Below are positions 1 to 6,484 of a stretch of DNA of 6,484 nucleotides, piece after piece. Where the stretch lies: contig JAUNHF010000107.1 in NCBI GenBank assembly GCA_030524065.1, positions 1 through 6,484 on the forward strand. The letters are read 5' to 3'. Under the pieces are notes generated by a model, which was given only the letters and a program-made list of their open reading frames with translations, was not told the origin of the DNA and searched no databases. The position numbers and the translations under genes were made by a program. Position 1 is the first letter of the stretch; each line of letters opens with the position of its first letter. Origin of the DNA: Deinococcus sp. (GTDB taxonomy: Bacteria; Deinococcota; Deinococci; Deinococcales; Deinococcaceae).

Positions 1-907
1 GCCCCAGGCCCGCCGTGCCGGCGGTGTAGTGCTGCCCGGCGATCAGGGCCGGCTGGCTGTTGAACGGCTGGGCCAGGTCGTCCAGTGCGGCGCTCAGGCC
101 GGGGCCATCGTCGCAGACCTCCAGACCCTCGGCCGTTACTGCCAGCACCACCTTTGAGCGGGCATACCGCAGGGCATTGTCCGTCAGGTTGGTCACTGCG
201 CGCTCCAGCACAGCGGCGTCCACCACCGCCTGCCCTTCACCTTGAACCCGCAGGGTCAGCCCACGGTCGGCTGAACCGGGGTGCCGCCCCGCCACCCGCT
301 CCAGCAGCGAGCGCAGGTCGGTGGGATGAGGGTTCAGCCGCACATCGTCGCGCTCAAAGCGGTGGGCATCCGCCATCTGGCTGACCAGGGTCAGCAGGCG
401 GCGGTTTTCGGCCAGCAGGTTCTCACTGATTTCGGCTTTTTGAGAGGCCGTCAGGTCAAAATGGGTCAGCGAATGGACCAAATGCCCGGTGGCGATCAGC
501 GGGGTTTTGAGGTCATGCACCAGCGTCGCCATAAAGGCGTTGCGGCGGCCCTGCTCGGTGCCCAGGCGGGCCAGCAACCCCGCAAAGGCCAAGCGCAGCG
601 CCTGAATTTCAGCTGGGTCGTCGTCACGGGGGGCTCCGAAATCGCCCTGCTCCACTTCGGCATGCAGCCGCAGCAGTGGCCGCAGCAGCACGCCGCTGAG
701 CAGCCAGGCGATCATGCCCGACAGCAGCGCCACCAACCCGATCCAGACGGCCAGGGTCACCGCCGGCAAGCGGGGGCCAGCCACCACCGTGACCACCAGA
801 TTGGGCAAAAAGGCCAGCAGGGCGATCACCGCCGTGATCTGAAGGCGCAAGCTGGCCTGCACGGCCGGCCGGGCACCCCGCATCCCGGCAGTCGTGGGGG
901 CCGTCAC
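1..907 (-). CDS. Membrane sensor histidine kinase (C-terminus cut by window edge)
   Basis: Reading the minus strand from GTG at 907 gives 302 open codons to the window edge. Hydrophobic segments lie at about residues 24-43 and 50-72, separated by only about six residues, so almost nothing is exposed outside the membrane. A HAMP-like linker follows (about 73-125, with RPLLRLHAEVEQGDF after the second helix). The HisKA H-box is VHDLKTPL with phospho-acceptor His131, in the HDxxT form. The ATPase domain shows the N-box TNLTDNALRYA (Asn240/Asn244) and the G1 box DDGPGLS (266-272). A TAGLG stretch at the last codons is probably the start of the G2 box, so only a short C-terminus is missing. The GTG start is supported by AGGAAGG at 916-922, eight bases upstream, and no in-frame start was found further up. 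The gene diverges from trmFO. Its response regulator, if adjacent, must lie left of the window. The stimulus cannot be read from the sequence. Confidence 0.9.
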   Translation of the reverse strand, partial: MTAPTTAGMRGARPAVQASLRLQITAVIALLAFLPNLVVTVVAGPRLPAVTLAVWIGLVALLSGMIAWLLSGVLLRPLLRLHAEVEQGDFGAPRDDDPAEIQALRLAFAGLLARLGTEQGRRNAFMATLVHDLKTPLIATGHLVHSLTHFDLTASQKAEISENLLAENRRLLTLVSQMADAHRFERDDVRLNPHPTDLRSLLERVAGRHPGSADRGLTLRVQGEGQAVVDAAVLERAVTNLTDNALRYARSKVVLAVTAEGLEVCDDGPGLSAALDDLAQPFNSQPALIAGQHYTAGTAGLG

Positions 908-915
908 TCTGGGGA

Positions 916-922
916 CCTTCCT
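916..922 (-). promoter_or_regulatory. Ribosome binding site of the membrane histidine kinase
   Basis: On the minus strand AGGAAGG sits eight bases before GTG at 907. It decides in favour of this GTG as start codon, because the reading frame has no ATG, GTG or TTG further upstream near a Shine-Dalgarno sequence. Confidence 0.7.
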
Positions 923-1026
923 ATGCTCACGTTCTTCACTGTAAAAGTGCCGCTATGACAGCCCCGTCACCGCTCCCGGCCGGGCCAAAGGTGAACGCCG
1001 CAGCCGCCGGCCCCTGCCCTGCCCGC

Positions 1027-1032
1027 TACACT
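1027..1032 (+). promoter_or_regulatory. -10 box of a leaderless trmFO promoter
   Basis: TACACT matches the TAnnnT -10 consensus and ends six bases before ATG at 1039, so transcription would begin at or next to the start codon. There is no Shine-Dalgarno sequence before this ATG. No convincing -35 hexamer is visible 16-18 bases upstream, which is very G+C-rich. The same arrangement (TAyACTGGC, then ATG) recurs at 3084. Leaderless mRNAs with this geometry are well known in Deinococcus; its use here is inferred. Confidence 0.5.
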
Positions 1033-1038
1033 GGCACG

Positions 1039-2442
<1,404 letters not shown>

Positions 2443-2453
2443 GGCAGGCCGGC

Positions 2454-2492
2454 AAAAAGTGGGGAGGCGGCAGAAAACCTGCCTCCCCACTT
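2454..2492 (-). terminator. Distal hairpin terminator between trmFO and the cold shock gene
   Basis: A perfect 12-bp stem pairs 2457-2468 with 2481-2492 (arms AAGTGGGGAGGC and its complement). An alternative fold pairs GGCAG with CTGCC at the tip. On the minus strand the stem runs into five T residues (complement of 2454-2458), fitting a rho-independent terminator for leftward transcription. On the plus strand it is followed by CACACACC rather than T, so it would stop trmFO transcription only weakly, if at all, by the classical mechanism. It lies 11 bp after the trmFO stop. Confidence 0.65.
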
Positions 2493-2500
2493 CACACACC

Positions 2501-2527
2501 AAAAAAAACCGCCTCACAGGGAGGCGG
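2501..2527 (-). terminator. Rho-independent terminator of the cold shock gene
   Basis: On the minus strand the arm CCGCCTC (2527-2521), the loop CCTGT and the arm GAGGCGG (2515-2509) form a perfect 7-bp G+C-rich stem followed at once by eight T residues (2508-2501). This is a textbook intrinsic terminator about 75 bases after the cold shock gene stop codon. On the plus strand the A-tract precedes the stem and no T-run follows. Confidence 0.88.
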
Positions 2528-2601
2528 CTGTCACTACAACCAACATTATTATGGCTGCCCGCGTAGGGGCTCACCGAATGGTTCAGCGACGGACTGAAAA
2601 C

Positions 2602-2844
2602 TTACCAGCGTTCGTTGCGGTCGCTCACCGGAGCGGCGTTGGTCACAACCACGTTCTTGGCCTGGGGGCCGCGGTCGCCCTGACCGTCACCAACTTCGAA
2701 CTCGACTTCATCGCCTTCGTTGAGCTTGCGGAAACCGCCGCTCTGAATGGCGCTGTAGTGCACGAACACATCGGGGTTTCCGGGATGCTCAATGAAGCCA
2801 TACCCTTTTTCCACGCTAAACCACTTTACTCGTCCTTGAGGCAT
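2602..2844 (-). CDS. cspA: Cold shock domain protein (CspA family)
   Basis: The 80-residue product is a single cold shock domain: a five-stranded OB-fold that binds single-stranded RNA and DNA and is thought to act as an RNA chaperone. It begins [20 protein letters not shown], with RNP1 as KGYGFIEH and RNP2 as VFVHYSAI, so the nucleic-acid-binding aromatic residues are kept. The usual WFN is WFS here. The domain ends at about residue 70 ([12 protein letters not shown]), and a short polar tail ends in NERW. ATG at 2844 is chosen because the domain starts there and AAGGAG precedes it; an upstream in-frame start at 2886 adds 14 residues unlike the family. A strong intrinsic terminator follows at 2501-2527. 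The leader from the candidate promoter at 2929 would be about 80 bases, in keeping with the long leaders of cold shock mRNAs. The exact paralogue is unknown, so the symbol is a family label. Confidence 0.95.
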   Translation of the reverse strand: MPQGRVKWFSVEKGYGFIEHPGNPDVFVHYSAIQSGGFRKLNEGDEVEFEVGDGQGDRGPQAKNVVVTNAAPVSDRNERW

Positions 2845-2848
2845 ACAT

Positions 2849-2854
2849 CTCCTT
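2849..2854 (-). promoter_or_regulatory. Ribosome binding site of the cold shock gene
   Basis: AAGGAG on the minus strand lies four bases before ATG at 2844. The spacing is on the short side but usable, and it supports this ATG over the in-frame start 14 codons upstream. Confidence 0.7.
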
Positions 2855-2928
2855 GCATCTGTGCAGCGCAGCCGATACCTACCCATTGGGCAGCTACCAC
2901 TTGTCTTGGCTGGTGCTCAGACAGACTG

Positions 2929-2934
2929 ATTATG
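2929..2934 (-). promoter_or_regulatory. Candidate -10 box of the cold shock gene
   Basis: On the minus strand CATAAT is close to the TATAAT consensus and is the most AT-rich hexamer in an otherwise G+C-rich divergent region. It would give a leader of roughly 80 bases. CTGACA resembles a -35 box upstream, but the spacer is 20 bases, longer than usual. The box overlaps one arm of an inverted repeat at 2933-2959. This is a prediction only. Confidence 0.4.
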
Positions 2935-2959
2935 ACACGCGGAGCGGGGGGATGTGTCA
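2933..2959. repeat. 6-bp inverted repeat over the cold shock promoter, possible operator
   Basis: TGACAC (2933-2938) and GTGTCA (2954-2959) are a perfect inverted repeat with 15 bp between the arms, giving centres 21 bp apart, two turns of the helix. The left arm overlaps the candidate -10 box at 2929-2934, where a dimeric repressor could act. It does not match the deinococcal radiation/desiccation motif. Six-base arms can occur by chance, so confidence is low. Confidence 0.3.
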
Positions 2960-3083
2960 GATGGTGAAGGCCAGCTTTATGCAGCGGCTGCGTGCTTGGC
3001 ACCGTGCACCCGATTTCTATGCTGGAGTGAGGGAGCGTGACCCGGGAACCCTGAGGCCAGCGGGGACGCTGAACCGCTTCTCC

Positions 3084-3089
3084 TATACT
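3084..3089 (+). promoter_or_regulatory. -10 box of a leaderless promoter for the Nudix-gamma-CA gene
   Basis: TATACT is one base from consensus TATAAT and ends six bases before ATG at 3096, the same geometry as at trmFO. No Shine-Dalgarno sequence precedes this ATG. A -35 hexamer is not evident at the usual distance. The box supports 3096 as the start rather than ATG codons further upstream in the same frame. Confidence 0.55.
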
Positions 3090-3095
3090 GGCCGC

Positions 3096-4112
3096 ATGGA
3101 TGACCGAGACGTGACTGCAACCCCCAACCCGGAGGTTCAGCCGGGCGCTGGCGGGGTGGTGTTCAACGCCGCTGGGCAGGTGCTGCTGGTGCAGTACCGC
3201 GACGGCAGCTGGACCTTTCCCAAAGGACATCTGGAAGCCGGTGAGCTGCCCGTGCAGACGGCCACGCGTGAGATTCTGGAAGAGACTGGCGTAGAAGCGG
3301 CCGAACTCGGTTGGCTGCCTCCCACGCGTTACACCAATGCGCGCGGCCAGCGGCGGGTGATCAGCTGGTTTCTGATGAACGCCCTGACTGAAGCGGTGCA
3401 GCTGGAGGACACCTTTCAGGCGGGAGGATTTTACGCCGTGCCCGAAGCGGCTGGCCGGCTGAACTTTCCCGAAGATCAGCAGCTGCTGTGGCAAGCCGAG
3501 GAGCAGCGCCAGCGGCGGGCACACGCCAGCGGCCCCCTGTACGCGCTGGGCGAGCGGGTGCCGCAGCTGCACCCTAGCGCCTATGTGGCGCCCACCGCCG
3601 CTGTGATCGGCACCGTAGAGCTGGCCGAAAACAGCTCGGTGTGGTTTGGCGCGGTGCTGCGCGGCGATATCGAGCCTGTGCGGGTGGGCGCACGCTCCAA
3701 CGTGCAGGACGGCGCCGTGCTCCACACTGAACGGGGTTGCCCCTGCATTCTGGAAGAAGACGTGACGGTGGGCCACAGCGCGGTGGTACACGGTGCCCAC
3801 TGCGCTCAGGGCAGCCTAATTGGTATGGGAGCCACGCTGCTGAGCGGGTCGCGGGTTGGCCGGGGTGCGGTCGTGGGGGCCGGTGCCCTGCTGCGTGAGG
3901 GCGATGAGGTGCCCGACGGTATGGTGGCCGTGGGCGTCCCGGCGCGGGTCATCGGCCCAGCCGCCAGCTTTGAAAATGCCGCCCGCTACGTATCCAACGC
4001 CCAGCATTACCGCCAGCACCTGCGCTCCTTGCCCAGTCACCCTTTGCCCGCATGGCCTGAAAAGCCGCAGGAGAAGGCGCCAGAGAAGGCACCGGCCAAA
4101 ACAGACGACTGA
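3096..4112 (+). CDS. Fusion of Nudix hydrolase and gamma-carbonic-anhydrase-like protein
   Basis: The 338-residue product has two complete domains. Residues 14-140 are a Nudix hydrolase with a perfect Nudix box from Gly44 to Val66 (Gx5Ex7REuxEExGu; Glu59, Glu62 and Glu63 bind metal). The lead-in WTFPKGHLEAGE is common in enzymes that cut diadenosine polyphosphates and similar pyrophosphates, but the substrate is not known. Residues 148-287 form a left-handed beta-helix of hexapeptide repeats of the gamma-carbonic anhydrase family, starting LYALGERVPQLHPSAYVAPT, which looks like the N-terminus of free-standing members. The three zinc or iron ligands appear present (His210, His227, His232), as do Arg189, Asp191, Asn202 and Gln204. 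Spacing of the histidines (17 and 5) fits the short CamH/YrdA-type subgroup, many of which show no measured anhydrase activity. The tail (about 322-335) repeats EKAP and is probably disordered. ATG at 3096 is chosen by domain position and by TATACT. There is no stop or obvious start at the junction. Confidence 0.88.
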   Translation: MDDRDVTATPNPEVQPGAGGVVFNAAGQVLLVQYRDGSWTFPKGHLEAGELPVQTATREILEETGVEAAELGWLPPTRYTNARGQRRVISWFLMNALTEAVQLEDTFQAGGFYAVPEAAGRLNFPEDQQLLWQAEEQRQRRAHASGPLYALGERVPQLHPSAYVAPTAAVIGTVELAENSSVWFGAVLRGDIEPVRVGARSNVQDGAVLHTERGCPCILEEDVTVGHSAVVHGAHCAQGSLIGMGATLLSGSRVGRGAVVGAGALLREGDEVPDGMVAVGVPARVIGPAASFENAARYVSNAQHYRQHLRSLPSHPLPAWPEKPQEKAPEKAPAKTDD

Positions 4113-4205
4113 CAGTTTTGCTTCCCAGGCCACAGCGCCGCCGACCCTTACGTTAAACTGATCTGCGCTGGCGGTCTAACACCCTGGCCGCCCTGGAGAA
4201 GACCC

Positions 4206-5114
4206 ATGCCTGAAGGAGACACCCCACGCCCCACCCGCACCAGCCGCCGCAGCAGCGACGCGGCCAAAGCGGCTGCCTCCGCGCCTGCCCAAGCACTTGC
4301 ACCTGTGACAGCTGCCCCGGAATTGCCGCGCCTGCGTCCCCGGTTTCAGGAGGTGCAGCCCTTCTTGGCGCGTTTCTTGCCGGACGTGCCCCCCAGCCAA
4401 CTGGGCCTGAACAGCGAGTTTTGCGACCTGTACATTTATCTTTCGCACTTGCAGGTGCAGGGCTGGAGCGGTTATCTGCATGTCCAAGCTGAGGGGCACA
4501 ATGTCTGGGTGCTGCTGCTGCGGGGCCGGCCGGTGGCGGCCGCCTCTGACCACCTGCACAGCGGCAAAACGGTCCCAGGCGAGAGCATTGTGGGGCAACA
4601 GGCGCTGGGTGAACTGATCCTGGCGTACCAGGGCGGTGCCAGCCTGAGCGCCTATCCCTTGCCCACCATCTACGCCGAGCTGCTGAGCGGCCTGGGTGCG
4701 GGCGCCCAAAAATTCGAGTTGAGCCCCGAATTCAGCGGTGTGTACGCCCGCCCAGACGGGGCAGTGCTGTACGCGCAGGGCGAGGCGGTCGCCACCCTGG
4801 ACGCCAGCTTGCCTTACGAGGCCGCCTTTCCGGTGACCGGGCTGCCGCAGCCGCTGGTGCTGCCCCGGCACCTGGCAGGGTGGGCGCACGCCACCTATGC
4901 GCCCACCCTGCGCGGCCGAGACGTGCTGAGCCCCATCACGGCTGCCCACAGCGAATTCCGCAGCGAGTTCGGCCAGGGCCTGCCGCTGCTGCTGATGACA
5001 GCCCTTTTGCAGGGGCTCAGCCCAGCCGAGTTTGCGCTGGAACACGACACGCCCCTTTCTGAGATTGAACCGTGGTTGACCCGCTTCCGGGAGCAGGGCT
5101 ACCTTGTCCGCTAA
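4206..5114 (+). CDS. Uncharacterised soluble protein paired with a histidine kinase
   Basis: I do not recognise this 302-residue protein. It has no signal peptide or membrane helix. Residues 1-40 are basic, Ala/Pro/Ser-rich and probably disordered. Residues 75-160 (from DLYIYLSHLQVQGWSGYLHV through LLLRGRPVAAAS to GELILAYQGGASL) loosely resemble the DUF4388 pattern: a beta-strand 'tests whether the group gains a small-molecule or protein contact' region, then a short strand, RGxxVAA and a helix. That is only a visual likeness. A second beta-rich stretch follows (about 170-200, with RPDGAVLYAQGEAVATLD). The C-terminus (258-302) is helical and could be a small winged-helix-like fold. ATG at 4206 has GGAG at 4195-4198. 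A TAnnnT element (TACGTT, 4149-4154) could be its -10 box, but has no clear -35. Its stop is 27 bp from a histidine kinase start, so the two are very probably cotranscribed and may act together, for example as sensor input and kinase. Confidence 0.8.
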   Translation: MPEGDTPRPTRTSRRSSDAAKAAASAPAQALAPVTAAPELPRLRPRFQEVQPFLARFLPDVPPSQLGLNSEFCDLYIYLSHLQVQGWSGYLHVQAEGHNVWVLLLRGRPVAAASDHLHSGKTVPGESIVGQQALGELILAYQGGASLSAYPLPTIYAELLSGLGAGAQKFELSPEFSGVYARPDGAVLYAQGEAVATLDASLPYEAAFPVTGLPQPLVLPRHLAGWAHATYAPTLRGRDVLSPITAAHSEFRSEFGQGLPLLLMTALLQGLSPAEFALEHDTPLSEIEPWLTRFREQGYLVR

Positions 5115-5127
5115 CGCCAAATTCCTT

Positions 5128-5133
5128 GAGGAG
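5128..5133 (+). promoter_or_regulatory. Ribosome binding site of the soluble histidine kinase
   Basis: GAGGAG lies eight bases before GTG at 5142 and fixes this non-ATG start. It sits inside the 27-bp gap after the preceding gene, as expected within an operon. Confidence 0.75.
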
Positions 5134-5141
5134 CGCCCTCT

Positions 5142-6291
<1,150 letters not shown>

Positions 6292-6293
<2 letters not shown>

Positions 6294-6419
6294 AGCATTC
6301 GCCAAAAAGAAAAAGCTCTTTGTGGCAAGCGGCGCGAGTGAAAGATGGTAGAGAAGGCCAAAGAATGGAGTGCCTGCTGATGCTTTTTGGCCAGGTACTC
6401 CATTCTGAGAACTGCTCTG
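6292..6419. repeat. AT-richer palindromic block with imperfect inverted ends, MITE-like candidate
   Basis: This noncoding block starts within the kinase stop codon. Its ends are inverted: left AGAGCA-TTC (6292-6300) against right GAACTGCTCT (6409-6418), which reads AGAGCAGTTC in reverse complement, so one base is gapped. GCCAAAAAG (6301-6309) recurs inverted as CTTTTTGGC (6383-6391), so both ends carry the same two modules, with extra sequence in the right copy. The block is visibly less G+C-rich than the genes. It contains a hairpin at 6301-6326 (10-bp arms, one mismatch) and a stronger one at 6362-6406. A miniature transposable element, an old insertion sequence remnant or a deinococcal small intergenic repeat would all fit. 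No clear target-site duplication and no transposase are visible. Confidence 0.4.
6362..6406. other. 15-bp hairpin downstream of the soluble kinase gene
   Basis: Bases 6362-6376 pair with 6392-6406 over 15 bp with a single G-T wobble, around a 15-base loop. Ten outer pairs (AGAATGGAGT with ACTCCATTCT) are perfect. No T-run follows on the plus strand, and only A/G-rich sequence flanks it on the other side, so it is not a classical intrinsic terminator. It could still act as an mRNA 3'-end stabiliser, or be the fold of a repeat element. Confidence 0.6.
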
Positions 6420-6484
6420 GGGCGCCCGGCCTAGCAGAGTGGCGCAGCAAGGCCCGTCAGAGTGCAGGGCAGCAAGCGGGGCAC
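6420..6484. other. Noncoding right end, nothing recognised
   Basis: This stretch returns to the G+C-rich composition of the rest of the window. I see no convincing start codon with a ribosome binding site, no tRNA-like fold and no terminator in it. It may be the upstream or downstream region of a gene beyond the window. Confidence 0.4.

Noticed and set aside
281..958. 225-codon plus-strand ORF
   Set aside because: It is antisense to the histidine kinase on the minus strand, is rich in Gln, His and Arg as shadow frames of G+C-rich genes are, and shows no domain; the minus-strand kinase has all its catalytic boxes.
955..1038. 28-codon N-terminal extension of TrmFO
   Set aside because: The family begins close to the FAD-binding motif; the extension is Pro/Ala-rich, has no Shine-Dalgarno sequence and contains the likely -10 box.
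2853..3095. 81-codon N-terminal extension of the Nudix fusion
   Set aside because: The extra residues resemble no Nudix N-terminus, cross the cold shock promoter region and lack a convincing ribosome binding site; TATACT six bases before ATG 3096 gives a better start.
2845..3095. Radiation/desiccation response motif upstream of the cold shock or Nudix gene
   Set aside because: Looked for the 17-bp palindrome TTATGTCATTGACATAA; nothing beyond a partial TTATG match is present.
2826..3800. 324-codon minus-strand ORF opposite the Nudix fusion
   Set aside because: Antisense to strongly supported Nudix and gamma-CA motifs and overlapping the cold shock gene start in another frame; no ribosome binding site or family resemblance.
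4097..4120. CAAAAC / GTTTTG inverted repeat across the stop codon of the Nudix fusion
   Set aside because: Only six AT-rich pairs around a 12-base loop with no T-run after it; too weak to call a terminator.

Overview
The window is G+C-rich and densely coding, apart from a short AT-richer patch at the right end. It looks like chromosome from a Deinococcus-like bacterium. The reasons are a folate/FAD-type TrmFO, a cold shock protein of the type found in that group, and two genes whose -10 boxes end six bases before the start codon, as in the leaderless transcripts common in Deinococcus. The genus is an inference from family resemblance, since no search was possible.

Layout, left to right. (1) Positions 907 to 1, minus strand: a membrane-bound sensor histidine kinase that runs off the left edge just as its ATP-binding domain closes. 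(2) A 131-bp divergent promoter region. (3) 1039-2442, plus strand: trmFO, the tRNA U54 methyltransferase. (4) 2443-2601: two tandem hairpins, both with T-tracts in the minus direction, so they mainly terminate the convergent cold shock gene. (5) 2844-2602, minus strand: an 80-residue cold shock protein. (6) A 251-bp divergent region with the cold shock promoter, a 6-bp inverted repeat over it and a leaderless-type promoter pointing right. (7) 3096-4112, plus strand: one ORF joining an intact Nudix hydrolase to an intact gamma-carbonic-anhydrase-like left-handed beta-helix. (8) 4206-5114 and 5142-6293, plus strand, 27 bp apart: an unrecognised 302-residue soluble protein, then a soluble histidine kinase whose N-terminal receiver-like domain has lost its phosphorylation residues. 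(9) 6294-6484: noncoding DNA with an AT-richer block of about 128 bp, bounded by imperfect inverted repeats and holding strong hairpins.

The genes do not form one pathway. The two halves with most biological interest are the Nudix-gamma-CA fusion, which is unusual in domain architecture, and the two-gene unit of unknown protein plus pseudo-receiver kinase, which looks like a small cytoplasmic signalling module. No response regulator is encoded in the window for either kinase. I see no tRNA, rRNA, CRISPR array, transposase or phage gene.
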